From the NCBI GenBank assembly GCA_009829735.1, contig CM020620.1, forward strand, positions 28,738,951 to 28,802,950: a DNA stretch of 64,000 bases, in the 5' to 3' direction. Each line of letters opens with the position of its first letter. Within the stretch, counting starts at the first letter, position 1. The notes under the pieces were generated by a model that searched no databases, was not told the origin of the DNA, and was given only the letters and a program-made list of their open reading frames with translations. Source of the stretch: Pyropia yezoensis. Taxonomy: Eukaryota > Rhodophyta > Bangiophyceae > Bangiales > Bangiaceae. This document shows positions 1 through 11,905 of this stretch, in pieces. The position numbers and the translations under genes were made by a program.

Positions 1-3000
1 ACCCAACAATGGGGAGGAGTCCCCCATTGACATCAAACATACGCCACTCGGGTGAGCCGGCGGGGCTCACATCTGTCCCCTCTGGCAATAAGTCTTGCCT
101 AATGAGAGAGGCAGCAGAGCCTGTGTCGACTATGACACGAGAGGTAAACTCATATCCATCCTGCAGCCAGAGTCGAGCTGCGACCTGGTAGTTACTCCCT
201 ACCAGCACTGACACAATCCGACTCGGGTCGTGCTTCTGAGGAGGGGCCTTGTCCCTAGGTCTCACCCCTCGAGGTCGAGTCAGGACCTTCACTCTCCCAT
301 GGGTCGGTGAGCGTGAAGCAACCCGCTTCATTACCGCTGGAGCCTTTGGGTCAGTCTTAGTCCCAGCGGCTAGGCGTTTCCCTCATCCGACTCGGATGAT
401 GGAGTATCCTTGCCACTTGAGCTGGGGGAAGAGGTTTCCCCCTTCTCAAGCGTGGACTCATCCTCTGACTTAGGTTGAGTCATGGCCGTCACACGTGTGG
501 TGTGTGGCCGGGTATCCGAATCAGTCCTCGGAATACCGAGCTTCCCAATACGAGCCAACAGGGCTCTCAAACGAACGTCCAGAGTGGGGCATTGGGCTGC
601 CCAGTGTCCCGACTTGGAACACTGCCAACACGGCCGATCACTCATCGACGCCGATGGCCCCGCTTTTCCCTGTGACTTATCAGGGATGGCGGCCACCATA
701 CCTTCCGTCTCTCGAGTTGAGGACGAAGGTACTGCAGGGTACGTCCGCGTGTAGGAAGGCACCCTTGCAGTTCTGCGGAAGCGACTTGCTTCCATTCCCT
801 TAACTTCTTTCTCTCGTTCCTTCCGCTGCTCAGACACGAGCCAGCGGTACTCATCACCCTTAGTCTGGGGCGATGCGTGCCAACTCCGCCAGAGTCATGG
901 TCGGAGTATTACGCTCTCGCACAGTCGCTCGAGCTGCTCGGTGGACACCCTCCACAAAGCGTCCCTTAATGACTCCTTGGGGATATAGGAATCCACAGAG
1001 GACGTTCAGCTGACGGAGTCGTTCAGCGAACTCCCGTTCCTCTTCACCCTTAGTCTGGGTGGCGCGGTTGAACTCTTCAACCTGCACAGCCAAGGAAGCC
1101 TCGTCTGCGTGAAGACGAAGGATCCAATTAACCAACTCCAGGTAGGAGGTCACCTCACCCGGATTCCCACCATGCCGACTTGGCATGACGTTCATCACCT
1201 CGGAGCGGAGTGGCTCCTTGGTGAAGTCCTGAAGCATGAAAAACGCTTCAGCTTCAGAGACATCATTGTCATCGCAGGCTTTTGCGAACTTCCGCAAAAA
1301 CTGGAAGACCTTCAGGGGTGGAGTCCCGTCCCATTCTGAACGGACCCCGAAGGATTGCGCAACGTGTTTCTTGCGCCGGCCCAGGGTACGGGCCTGGCTA
1401 TTTGAGTAGGTCAACGACTTGTTGACCAACCCATATGTCTCACAGTCGAAGACATCCTTGAACAATGGATTATTCACCACGATCTTTCCTGGGACGACTC
1501 TAGTCCCAAGACGGTCCGTGTGAGTCACACGACCATGTCGAGTAAGATCTTCTTCACCCGACTTGCCACTTGCAGAGGACTCAGACTCCGAGTCCACCTC
1601 ACGACGGAGAGTACGTCGAATCTCCCGTCGCTTCTGACGCCTCGAGGCCTGCTCAGGCGGAGGGGTGCTCCCCTTCAACGCCTTCCCCACCTCCTCTCGC
1701 ACGACTTGTGCGATGGCAGTCATCACCGAGTTATCCACGATACCGGATGATCCAGGTGGAGCTTGACTCGAGCTCCCACCCGGTCCTTCCGGCACCAGTC
1801 GTGGCGCGGACCCACCAACCCGGGGTACAGAACTCCCTGTCCCGTCACCTCTGCCGGTCGGCGGTCCCATGCCGAAGTGAGTGTCGTCACTCCCCGAAGA
1901 GGTTGCCGGAGCCTGACGCTGGCTCGGCGCTCCCACCGGAGAAGGGCGAACTCCGCCCGTCTCTTCCGGTGACGGCCTGGGAAGGAACCTGGCCGATCGC
2001 CGTCGGGGTCCAACCTCTGGACCCACCACATCCGCACTGCCCGGCCTGGGTGGTACTCCGCCCGTCGGGGGAGGACTACGCTCCCCCTCCCCAGGTACAC
2101 TCGGCGCAATGGGGGGGTCTCCCTCACCAGCCATCTCCACAAGAGTCACGTGGAGTCAACCAAAACGACCAAACGGTGTCCAGAGTCGGGGATCGTCAGC
2201 TAGGGAGTTCCTAGAGCACGTTCCACCCCTCCACCTACCACAAGGAAGGCGGTGAGGTTTCCCGAAACTCCGGGTCTCCCACCAAGGCTCACGGTGGCCA
2301 ACCTCGTCACCCAGCGAACGCTCGGAACGTAGGCGAGTCGATCGTGTCACCGGAAGTCTCGGTGCCGAAGGGGGAGAGGGGCCAACTTGGTCCCGTCTCC
2401 GGTCAAGGGAGGTACCAAAGTCGATATCCTCTCCCCCGCTGATCCACCAACTGTAGCAGTACTCCCAAGCACCAACCCCGAGTCAGGGAAGGAAGAGGAG
2501 TATTGCCGATATCCCAACTTGGGACACCGGAAGCAAGCACCTCCACACAGCCGAACACGGAACTTGCGTGTGGTGAGCGGGTCCACTCACCAAGGCACGA
2601 ACAAGATGTGTCGGAGCCAGACGGTGTTTTCTTGCTTGGCCAGCCAAGGTGGGCCCTCCCCGCCTTGCTGTCCCTCCTTATCAACCCTCCTCACACGCTC
2701 ACGCAACCCCTCAAAACACTCAGAAAATGAACCCTCAAACAAACCAATCATATCACTCCACATGCAAAGAACTCGAAGCGTAGAAATCCGTCTGGCTCCC
2801 GTGCAAAAATCCCAAGAAACAAATACCAGCAGCATTACCCTGCTCTAGTATGTCGGAAGTCCTAGTCGAATTTCCGTCCAGAAGTCAGAAGTTTCACCAT
2901 CGTGGGTCGGGTGAATTTCGACTTCCGGTCAGGTCCACTTGACCCGAATCTTCAAAGTATTGGTACCGAATTCCGGCCCAATCTCCCACACTGTGTGTGA

Positions 3001-3060
3001 CGTCAGTACGCCACAGTAAGCGCGCCACAATACAGCACTGTATCCAACTATTTTTCCAGT
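1..3060 (-). mobile_element. Ty3/Gypsy-like LTR retrotransposon, gag-protease end (fossil)
   Basis: Minus-strand LTR retrotransposon running off the left edge. Parts seen, in transcription order: a leader or LTR-like stretch (about 2350-3060); a gag reading frame of 429 codons (2149 to 860) with a proline/serine-rich N-terminus and a capsid-like helical C-terminal half; a CCHC zinc knuckle (C-x2-C-x4-H-x4-C, around 650-620); and an aspartic protease with the VDTGS motif near 100-130. Gag shares the stretch around FDCETY and EWDGTPP with the gag remnant at 26.4-27.7 kb, so the two are relatives. The parts lie in more than one frame, so it looks broken in a few places, but the long open gag suggests it is not very old. 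Reverse transcriptase and integrase would lie beyond the window. The right boundary is uncertain. Confidence 0.75.
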
Positions 3061-3921
3061 TGTACACAGTCGATGAAATTATATATGTCTTCGCTGGGCA
3101 GCTGCTGCGGGCCCAGCGCCTGCGCCGCTGAGACCGTGGTCGCCGCCGGCTAGCTGCCGAGCGCCCGCGCCGCGGAGTTCATCGTCGCCGCCGGCAGCGC
3201 GTCAGAGCGGCGACGTCGGCGGCCGCGGGGGGGGAGGGGGGGGGCGCCTGTACATGGTGCCCGCGAACGCCTGGATCGGAGCCTTGACGGCGTTGACCGA
3301 GCGCTCGATGGAGGAGGTGCACATGGCGACCGCCGCACGGCACGCCCGAGGGGACAGGGATCCCGACGGTATGGAGGGATGGCAGGCAGCTCGAGGCTGA
3401 CGCACCCGTGTTTCGGGCGCTGACGGAGAGATTGTGGCGGGGAGGCAACGCGGCCGAGGGCGGCGTGGAGCGGGGCCGTTGCCCAGAGTACGCGGTGGAA
3501 AGAGGGTGCGTACAACTTGGGCGACCTCACCCTCCTGCACTCGACCGAATCCCACTCGGGGGAGACAGGATGGGCCACGGGTACAAGACACAGCTCGGGC
3601 GGACGGCAGGCTGTGGCACCACGAGGAGGAGGGGGGCACGGGAGGCGAAAGGAGGGAAGCCCAGAGGTGCCCGAGCTCGATCGACGGAGGACGGGACAAA
3701 AAAATCACTGTAGTTGACTGACAGAGCAGCCTCGTCCAATTGCCAATTCCGGAACAAATCACCTGGACGACGCCGCGTCCACTGCACCGCGGTGAAACGT
3801 CGCACGCCCGCTCCAATCATCGAGACAGGGGCTGAGCGACCGGACGGGAGGGGCTGCCGGTCCTCTCCTTCCTGCAGGGCGGAAGGTGCAAGTAGCGGAC
3901 GGCATCACGGGTATTGCTGTC
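3061..3921. other. Spacer with no supported gene
   Basis: This stretch turns abruptly from AT-richer DNA (to about 3090) to GC-rich DNA with a doubled motif resembling gccgccggc around 3140-3200. ORFs exist on both strands but contradict one another and none resembles a known family. The minus frame around 3200-3350 reads slightly protein-like but cannot be supported as a gene. Confidence 0.4.
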
Positions 3922-5214
3922 ATGGCCGACACTCATCGCGATGGGGCCGGCGGCTTGGACGGGCTGGACGACCTCATCAACGCGGCGGGGGAACGGCCTG
4001 CCGGGGCCACAGAATCTCACTCATGCGACGAAGACGTCGACGCCACCCCACTCAAAGACGATACGACGTGTGCGCCGTTGGCGGCCGCAGTCAATCCTGT
4101 GCACAGTTCTTTCGTTTTCGCTCGCTTTACGACATCGTTTGACGTGCTGGTGAGTGGCCTGAGGGCGCTCGTGAGCGATGCGGCTGTTGAGGCCAGTGCG
4201 ACGCAGCGCGCCTTGGCAGCTGACGTGACGGCGCATCTCGATCATATGCAGTACTTGGCGTCTCGCTCCCCTGTGTCAATGGGGTTGCAGGCCGTGGCGC
4301 ATGAGGCTGCTGGGATTTATGCGACACTGTCTGCTGGGCCTCGCGCTTGTGCTGCAGTATCGGCGGCGCCTCCCGCCAACATCGGGCACGGTGGCCGCTC
4401 GGCCATCGCCAGCGCTGCCGCGACCGAGCCGCCGGCCACTGGCGAGGCCCCACCCATTGCGTCCGCTTATCTCAGCGTGTCCACTGCCACCCCCCCCAGT
4501 GGGCGAGACGGCGGAGCAGCCATCGCCAGCTCTTCCGCTCTCGGGGCGCCGGCCACTGGCGAGGCCCCACCCATTGCGTCCGCTTCTCTCGGCGTGTCCA
4601 CTGCCACCCCCCCTAGTGGGCGCGACGGCGGGGCAGCCATCGCCAGCTCTTCTGCTCTCGGGGCGCCCGCCGCGAGGGCCGTCCCGTCCGTTGCGTCATC
4701 TTCGTTGGCCGGCACGTCGGCTGCCGAGGCCGCCCCGGTCGCCCGGCTCTCTGCTCCCTCGGCGCCTTACCCATCCTCTGGAGTTAAGAAGACGAAGGTC
4801 AACCAACGCATCATCAAGCTGCAGGTGCTACCAAAAGACTTTGACGAGATGCTCGCTGCCATTCGTGGCAACTGGACGGCTGCCTGCCCGGAGCGAGGCA
4901 CTCCTCCTTTGCGTGAGTTGGTGGCCGGTACCGAGCGTCGCGCCACCATCCAGACGACGCAGGTGTTCAGCTCAAGCGACTCATGTCTGCTGAGCAAGTA
5001 CAAGAAGCTGGCGGAAGAGGCTGAGTTCCTGGGGGGCTGGGGTGCGTTTGACGAGTGTATGAGAGCGGAGCGTGATCGGTGGAAGACCGGCGCTTCCACG
5101 GAGGGGGGGGCCGGCTCTGTAGGTGCCAAGCGACGGGCGTTTCGCTGGGCAGAGATCGTAGCTTTTGTGAACAAACGCGCGCGAGAGAGAATCGCCGCTG
5201 CGAGAAAGGAGTAG
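3922..5214 (+). CDS. Unassigned protein with 39-residue tandem repeats
   Basis: I do not recognise the family. The frame is open from 3886. I prefer the ATG at 3922 (start MADTHRDGAGG), giving about 430 residues, though the upstream ATG at 3886 is possible. The N-terminal third is acidic and helical. The middle is low-complexity Ala/Pro/Ser with two copies of a 39-residue repeat beginning ATGEAPPIAS and degenerate copies on either side. The C-terminal about 140 residues are well structured: a lysine-rich start (KKTKVNQRI), a tryptophan-containing helical section (NWTAACPE), and a basic helix at the end (FRWAEIVAFVNKRARER). This could be a DNA-binding accessory protein of a mobile element, since mobile DNA lies on both sides, but that is inference. 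Codon use and base composition are much more even than in the GC-rich repeats downstream, which supports real coding. Confidence 0.6.
   Translation: MADTHRDGAGGLDGLDDLINAAGERPAGATESHSCDEDVDATPLKDDTTCAPLAAAVNPVHSSFVFARFTTSFDVLVSGLRALVSDAAVEASATQRALAADVTAHLDHMQYLASRSPVSMGLQAVAHEAAGIYATLSAGPRACAAVSAAPPANIGHGGRSAIASAAATEPPATGEAPPIASAYLSVSTATPPSGRDGGAAIASSSALGAPATGEAPPIASASLGVSTATPPSGRDGGAAIASSSALGAPAARAVPSVASSSLAGTSAAEAAPVARLSAPSAPYPSSGVKKTKVNQRIIKLQVLPKDFDEMLAAIRGNWTAACPERGTPPLRELVAGTERRATIQTTQVFSSSDSCLLSKYKKLAEEAEFLGGWGAFDECMRAERDRWKTGASTEGGAGSVGAKRRAFRWAEIVAFVNKRARERIAAARKE
4435..4668 (+). repeat. In-frame tandem repeat, two 117-bp units
   Basis: Two nearly identical 117-bp units (4435-4551 and 4552-4668) each encode 39 residues beginning ATGEAPPIAS and ending SSALGAP. 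A partial copy precedes them at about 4381-4434 and a decayed one follows. The unit length is a multiple of three, so copy-number change keeps the gene in frame. The few differences between units suggest recent duplication. Confidence 0.85.
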
Positions 5215-8200
5215 GATGGTACGCGCCCTGAAAGTTCTGTCTTGTCGGTGATTTCGACCGCGCTTGCATTGCCCAGTCCGCAAACGTGGCAACTCACACC
5301 GCTGCTGCGGGTGCTGCGGCGGCCGCCGGCACACGCTGCGGCGGTGGGAGTAGCCGCGCAGCAGGCAGTTCTGGTAGCCATGGTAACTGGAAGGGGGGGG
5401 GACGGTGTTGCACGGGGGGGGGGCTGCTGTTGCAGCAAGTGTGACGGAGTGTGCAAGCCGCCGCGCCGGCTCCGGCTCCGGGGGGGGCGAGGCGCCGCCG
5501 CCGCGCCCGCCGCCGCCACCACCGCCGCCGTTGACGCCGACGGGAGCGGGATCGGGAGGGGGGCAGGGGGGCGAGCGCCGCCCCACTGCTTTTGCATCTG
5601 TCGTGCGCCGCTTTCGCTGTGGCGGCGCGGCGCGACACGGCGCTGGAGCAGGACCGGGCGGGCGGAGAGGGCCCGCCGGCCACTCGCCTTCCGCTGCCCC
5701 CCCCCTCCTCTGCGAGCCCGCAAGCCTCAGTACCCCCTCGTTCCGCCCCTCCGCGTCCATGTCGACAAGGGGGCGCGGGGAGAGGGGCGGCGGGAGGCGT
5801 GGGCGGCGAACATCCCCGCGCCGTCCGCAGGCGACGCGGGCGGGGGTGGGCGGGCGGGGGGGGAGCGGAGTGTCGGGGGGACGGGCGCCCTGTCGGCACG
5901 GTCGCGGTGATGGAGGCCGCCCCCGCCGCCGGGGGGGTACCTCATGCCCGTCCACGGGGGGCGGGGGGATTGGGGGCAGGCCACAACGCCGCCGAGCACG
6001 CCGGCGGGGAGGGAGCATGCCCCGCCGCGAAGCGCGTCCTCCTGCAGAGACTGGCCGCCGCTGCAGCCGTCGCCGCGGACCGTCGGTGGTGACGTTGCGG
6101 TCGGGTAGATCCTATTCTTCCCCCCTCCCCATCCTATTCCCTGAACGCGTTTGCCTGCCGCCCGTCTGCCCCCGCACCTCGACTCTCTGCTTCTCCTGTT
6201 GGTCGTGGGTGGCTGTTTCCTGTTTTGGCGCCCACGACGAGGAAGGAGGGGCAATCGGCGCGCCACAATGCGTCTGGCGAGGTAGCTCGGCACCAGCACC
6301 GGCCGCGGTGCCCGCCCCGGCGACGGCAACAAGGGCGGATACGGCGGCGGCCCCGGCCGCACGACAGCGACCGACCACCGCCACGGCGGTAACACGTGCG
6401 GGGCGGCGGGCGGCCGCGGCAGCTCGATGACAGCGGCCGGCCGGCACCGTCACGGCAACCGCGGCGGCGACGCGCCGCGTCGGGCTGGGCCGGATGCAGG
6501 GGGGGGGGGCGCGGCCCGCAGCGGGCCGGCGGGAGGCGGCGGCGCCTCGGCGTCGGTGTCGTAGTCGGCGTCGGCGTCGGCGTGGGCCTCGGCCTCGGTC
6601 GCTGCCTCCGCGTCGGCGTCATTGTCGGCTGTGGGGGGGGGGGCGGCGTCGATGGCAGCCGCCGCCGCCGCTGGATCTTCGACCGGCGGCGCCAGCGGCG
6701 GCGGCGGCGGCGGCGTCGGCGGCGGCGGCGGCGTCGGCGACGGCCGCCACGACTCCGGGGGCGCCAATATTGACTCACATTAGCGGCGGACACCCGCGCG
6801 TGGTGGCGGCGGCGGGGCTCCCTCGATCGTGGGTGGGGGGGAATCGGGCGTGCGCCGCGGCCGGCCCATCGCTCAGCAACGCCGCCACGGCGGCCGCCGC
6901 CGCGGCGGCCCCGTGGGGGGTACGGTCGTGGTAAGCAGTAGGTGCGGGGGGAGCTGGGGGGGGCAGCCCTAGGGGAAGAGGGATGGGGTGGGGGTTGTGC
7001 CCGCAGTTGTTGGCGCCGCCGCGTCCGCCGCCGCCGCCACGGCCGCCAGCGGGGCGCCCACGGCTGGGCGTGGCAGCCACCGCGGAAGGGCGTGCAGCGT
7101 TGATGGCTCAGCGGCGCCGGCCGCCGCCGCAGCCGTCCCCCCGGCGGCGTCAGCGGGCTCGTCTGGAGCTGCGACTCGCCGCTAGTCACGAGCGGGGAGG
7201 CGACGAAGGGGGGCGCCGCCGCGCCAGCCGCCTGAAGGGGAGGAGAGGTGAGGGGGGAGACGTGGGGTGACATCAGGTGAGGCTTCGCAGCCGGATGGCG
7301 GCTGGGAGAGTGGTGCTGCAAGTCATAGAGTGACTGGGTGCAGGACGGACAGGAACAGAGAAGCGTCGGGTCGTGGACAACTGGGCGGGGGGGGAGGGTG
7401 GGGGCGGGCGGCGCTGGCGGCCGACCGCCGCGGAGACGGCACGATGGCGCCAGCAGAGACGGCTGTTGGAGGCGCGGCCTGGGCGACGGCCGGCGACGGG
7501 CACGTCCGTGCGGGGCCGAGTGTCGGCTGCGGGAATCGTGAGTGGCGTGTGTCGTGGGCGGAGGGGGCGTGGCGCTTGGCGGCGGGGGGGGGGTTTCGTC
7601 TCTTCAGCCCCCCTACGCTCACTGGCGATGGCGTGCGCCCTCCGACGCCCCCACGATGGCGACGCGAGGTGTCGGCACGGCGGCAGGGGCGACGTGGGCG
7701 GCTCGCAGCGCGGCGGTGGCGGCGACCGGCGGTGCGCCAGCCACGTTGGACGGCCTGGCGGAGGCGGCCGGCGGGCATGGTGGCGGGGACGGTGCTGGCG
7801 GCTGGAGGGTGGGGCTCGACCTCGGGGAAAGCCACCTTTCGCCTGTCCCCCCGCGATCACCGGCAGCGCTGCCCCAACCACCCTCCGACGGAGCCACCGA
7901 GGCGGCTGGTGTCGAAGCTGCGGCGGAGGCTACAGCGGTGGCCGCGACCGGTCGATTCGGGCGGCGGGGCGACAGTGGACGCCGCGCCGCGGAGTGTCGC
8001 CTGCGACGCGGGGGAGGCGGCGACGGACGGCGGCAGGAACACGGCGGGGCGACCACGCAGAGATGGCGGAGAACGCGCGTGTGTTTTCCGGTGGCGTGGC
8101 GGCGGAGGGTGGCGGAGGTGAAGGGGAAGTGACGGCGGGCGGTTGGAGGAAAGGCCCCCCCCTCCGTCCCCCTGCTCTGCAACGTGGCGCCGCCGCCGCC

Positions 8201-10784
8201 GTCCGCGCCAACGGAGCGGGGACGTCCGTGGCCGTCGCCCTCGTACACACGGCGGCGTCGGGTGGCAGCGCGGCCGAGGTGACGGTCGTGGTGGCGCTAG
8301 CGGGCGACGCGGCGATTGGCGGCAGTCGCTGGGGGGAGGGCGGGCTGTGTGGCGGGGGGGACCGAGACCCCCACTCCCGCGCCCTCTCCACGGCGGGCGC
8401 CACCGTCGCCTCGTTTGTCGGTGGTGCCCTTGCACCGAGGGGCGCTGGCTGGGCGGCGGCAAAGACCGCCGTAGGGCGCTCGACGACGAGACGGTGCTTG
8501 CGCGGATGGCGTCGAAGGAGACGCATTAGCGGCCGCAGCCACGCTTCTAGCAGCCGCCTTCGTCGCTGGTGGCGCTCCAGAATGCGGAGCGGGGGTCGGG
8601 GGGGCGCCGCTGTAGCCGTTGCGGGTCACGCCTGCAACCAGAAAGTAGAAATGTGTATACAGGGGGGGGAATAGTAGACGGAGACGGAGGTCTGGAGCGA
8701 CGGGAGAAGGGGGGAGGGCGGGGAAAAACGGCAGTAGACTACGCTTTCGGAAGATGAAGGGCGGGGAGGACACGATTAATGCGGAGTGGAGACGGCGAGC
8801 GGAGGAAGGTGCGCGCGGGCGGCGCCGCAAGCTCAGCAACACGAAAGAAAAAATAGCGCAATCGCAGCTACCCGTCCTCCGACGGTCATACAGACGGGGC
8901 TGCGCAGCACGGCGCCGCCTAGGGTAGTGAGAGACGGCGCCAGGGAGTAGGGGCAGCCTGGCGACCCATCAGGTGGGCGAGCGGGAGAGGAATCCGACGA
9001 CACGGGATGAGAGGGTGGTGGGGTAGCGCCATGGCTCCCGCCCTCGGCGGGAAGCGGCCGCGCGGGTCGGCGCCGCGGCCGCTGTCCGCACGCCGCCTGG
9101 CAGTCGCCGCTGCCTCCTGTCAATGCGTCATGCTGAGCCACGAGCGGCGTCCCGTTTTCTCTTCTGTCTCACGAGTCTCTTGTTGCAAGCACGTGCGCAG
9201 CTGCAGCGCCGTCACGGGCACCACCGCCCCCCCCACCTTTTTTCTCGCAGTGCACCCGACCAGCTCCCCCCACACCCCCCCCACCCATCCGGGCAAGTCC
9301 CGCCCCACGGCCGTGGCAAGCGCTTCAAACGTGTCCACCTCGGCGCGGCGCCCGCCCCCCCCCCCCCCCTTCGTCTGCAGACGCGACCCCCCCCCCCCCC
9401 GACCCAAGCGCCCAAGGCTTGCGCAAAAGCACCCCCCGCGTCGGTGCCCCCCCGCCGTCACTCTCCAAGCGCATCAGAGCGCCGCCGCCCCCACCGGGCA
9501 GCCGCAGACGCAACACAAGCAGATCGCCGCCCCCACTGTCGCCACCGCCGCCGCCGACGCCGCCACAACCGCCGCGACCGCCGCCGCCCGCCCCGCGCGG
9601 CTGCCTCGTGCCACCCGGCCGGCGGCTCGGGCGGAGCGCCACCCCCACCGCCGCCCCGTTGCGCACAGCCGCCGCGGCGGCGGCCGCCGCCGCGAGTGCC
9701 ACCCCCACCTGCTGGGTGGGCGGCTCCCGGCGGCCGGCCACCGGCGCGCCCGGTAGCGGCGGCGGTGGCGGCGGTGGCGCCGCCGTCGGCATCGACGCGG
9801 GGGGTGGCAGGGGGGGCGGCGCGCGAGTTTCTCGGCGCGCGACGCGGGGGAGGAGGGAGAGGCGGCTGGTGCGGCCTCGACCGCCACGCCCGCCGCCACC
9901 GCCACCGCGGCCACCGCCGTCAACGTCGGCCACACCGTCTACCAACGCGATGAGGAGAGTGTCGGGCGTTGCGGCCGCTGCCACCACACGTTGCGGCGGC
10001 ACCAGCAGCGCCACCGCCGCTGAAAGTGAGCGGCCGCCGTCAGCGTCGGGCGGCGCGGCCGTCGCCGCCGCTGCCGCTGCGCGGCCGCCGCCTGGGATGG
10101 AGAAGAGGCGGCGGCGGAAATAGGGCGGGGGGCCTTCCGCGCTGCAGCCACCGCCAGCGCTGCAGCCGTTGCCGCCGCCACCGCCAGTGTCGCCATCCCC
10201 AGCGCCACCAGCAACACCACCGCCGCCGCAGGTGCTGCGCGAGCAGCTCGCCGCGGGGGTCCCACCGGCAGCGGCCGCCAATGCCGGCGGCTGCGGCGGC
10301 GGCCAAGCGGCGGTTGTGCCCGCGTCGGCCGCGTCGCCGTGGCACGCGCTGCTGCGCCCGCAGCCAGCGCCCTCCCCAGTACCAGCGGTCGACGCGGAGC
10401 GGGTGAGCGGCGGCGGCGGCTCCCCCCCCCCGCCTGCGCCCGGCGGCGGCACCCCCGCCGCGGCGGCAAGCAGCGTCAGCACCGCCCCCACCGCCGGGAA
10501 TGGCCCCAGCACGTGCGCCGCCGCGGCGGCCGACAGCACCGCGGTCAGGGCGGGGAGCGGCGGGTGCTGCCGGGATGGGGGGGGGGGCGCTGCCGCCGCC
10601 TCCTCCGCCACCGGGATCGCCGCCGCGGGCTGCCACCGCCACTGCGGGGGGGGAGGGAGCGAGAGCAGGCGCGCAAGGCCCGCGACGATGGTGGCGACAG
10701 TCGGCGTGGCGGGCGGCGGCGCCCCCGTGGCGGGGTGTGGGGGTGGTTGTAGGCCCTGTAGGCTGTCCGGATGAAGATATCCGC
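5215..10784. other. Very GC-rich low-complexity DNA without a recognised gene
   Basis: About 5.5 kb made of G and C runs, GGC/CCG and GTCGGC microsatellites and purine/pyrimidine-skewed blocks. Because stop codons are rare in such DNA, long frames are open on both strands at once. They are Arg/Pro-rich or Gly/Ala-rich and match no family I know. One minus-strand frame at 10611-9325 (428 codons, Ala/Gly-rich with two short hydrophobic stretches) is the least artefact-like and could be a real lineage-specific protein, but the evidence is weak. Confidence 0.5.
6551..6745. repeat. GTCGGC hexamer and GGC trinucleotide arrays
   Basis: The first part (about 6551-6625) is an imperfect array of GTCGGC/CTCGGC hexamers. 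The second (about 6684-6745) is an almost pure GGC array with interspersed GTC. In all frames they give runs of Arg, Ala or Gly, so the open frames here are repeat artefacts. Confidence 0.8.
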
Positions 10785-10905
10785 ATCCATCTGACCCCCC
10801 CTTCAGCGACCTTTCCCGGGGTACCTGTCCCGGGAGAAAGGAACCAGGTTACTACTGAGGCAGGAGCACGCACGCCCGGAACCGGCAACTCAGTTCCTCT
10901 CTCAG

Positions 10906-10929
10906 GGGAAAGGTTGGAGAACCTTTCCC
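10906..10929. repeat. 10-bp perfect inverted repeat
   Basis: The arm gggaaaggtt (10906-10915) is followed by a 4-nt spacer and its exact complement (10920-10929). It sits in a 10.79-11.10 kb block of ordinary composition between two GC-rich repeats. The block has further CCCGGG-centred palindromes, so it may be a remnant of a mobile element, but no family is visible. Confidence 0.6.
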
Positions 10930-11151
10930 GGGAGGAGCCGGATAGGCCTTCCGGCGCCGTACTTGGCGACACCCGCCTCCTGGGCTTGATGCAGTGGGAA
11001 GATTAGGCGTCCTCGATCCCCCAATAAGCTGCCCCTAATCCCCTAATGAGGTACCTTTCCCCTCAGGAAGAACTGAAAGCGCGTTCGCGAAAATACCCTG
11101 GTCTTTTGTCTATGTAATGTCAAGGACGCAGGCTATTGGATGCCTCTTGCG

Positions 11152-11835
11152 TCACCTTGTTGATGACGGATATCCCGCAGCTGCAGCACGTTGCGGTCGA
11201 CCACCACGCCACGACCCATCCCGCCGCCGCCGCCGTGGACACCCCCACCCCAGTGCCCCCCCCCCGCCCACCCACCGCCCCCGTGGTGGCCGCCTGCCCC
11301 CGCCACCCCCGAGGCACCCCCACAGAAGTTGCCCACCCCATTCGGCTCTCCGCCCACCCCCCCCACCGCGGCGGCGCCCTTGCTCCCTACGCCCGACCGC
11401 AACCGCTTCATCGCCGCCGCCGCAGCCACCGCCGCCGCCGCCGCCGCCACCGCCGTCGTTGCCGCCGTCACGGCCGCCGCCGCCGCCGCCGCCGCCGCCT
11501 TGTCCGCGTCTTCCACCGCCTCCGCCCACGCCACCGCCGCCGTTGGTGTTGGCCTCGCCGGCCGCGTCGCCAGCGTCGTCGCCGGCGGCGCTGCCACGAT
11601 CGCCGGCCGGCGCGGCGCCCCTACCGCGGCGGGGCGTACCGGCGGGCTCCTTGCCTCGGCGGGGGCGGTCGATCGCGTCCGCTGGCACGGCCGCCAGCAG
11701 CAACGCGAAGAAAAGGATGTAAGGGGTGGGGTTGATAGCCCCAGTAATAACCGTGGCCCAGTGGGCCGGCGCGGCGGGACGAGGGTCCGACAGGCCGCTC
11801 CCCAAATGGGGGATAGGCGCCGAGATCGACGCCAT
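11152..11835 (-). CDS. Possible glycine-rich secreted or membrane-anchored protein
   Basis: The minus frame is open from 11889. The first ATG lies inside a hairpin, so I use the next one at 11835 (MASISAPIPHLG), giving 227 residues. A hydrophobic stretch about 35-60 residues in (TPYILFFALLLAAVPADA) resembles a signal peptide or signal anchor ending at an Ala-x-Ala site. After it come about 150 residues dominated by Gly with Asp, Ala and Arg, like glycine-rich cell-wall proteins. The glycine codons are mixed (GGC, GGT, GGA), which fits coding better than a plain GGC microsatellite. However, the CCG-type repeat leaves other frames open too, and the hydrophobic stretch lies far from any Met for a classical signal peptide. 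The identification is tentative. Confidence 0.3.
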   Translation of the reverse strand: MASISAPIPHLGSGLSDPRPAAPAHWATVITGAINPTPYILFFALLLAAVPADAIDRPRRGKEPAGTPRRGRGAAPAGDRGSAAGDDAGDAAGEANTNGGGGVGGGGGRRGQGGGGGGGGGRDGGNDGGGGGGGGGGCGGGDEAVAVGRREQGRRRGGGGGRRAEWGGQLLWGCLGGGGGRRPPRGRWVGGGGALGWGCPRRRRRDGSWRGGRPQRAAAAGYPSSTR

Positions 11836-11873
11836 GAAATCTGCAACTCCGCCACGTCCACCTGATTGGTAGA

Positions 11874-11905
11874 CGCTGTTTTTCCCCAAAGGCGGAAAAA
11901 CAGCG
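11874..11905. repeat. Perfect 12-bp hairpin
   Basis: The arms cgctgtttttcc (11874-11885) and ggaaaaacagcg (11894-11905) are exact complements separated by 8 nt. It covers the most upstream ATG of the glycine-rich frame. It could be a transcript hairpin or the end of a small mobile element. Confidence 0.7.

Noticed and set aside
5405-8674. Several open frames of 200-430 codons on both strands
   Set aside because: They overlap in opposite strands and different frames and encode Arg/Pro- or Gly-rich simple sequence. No conserved block or family pattern was seen.
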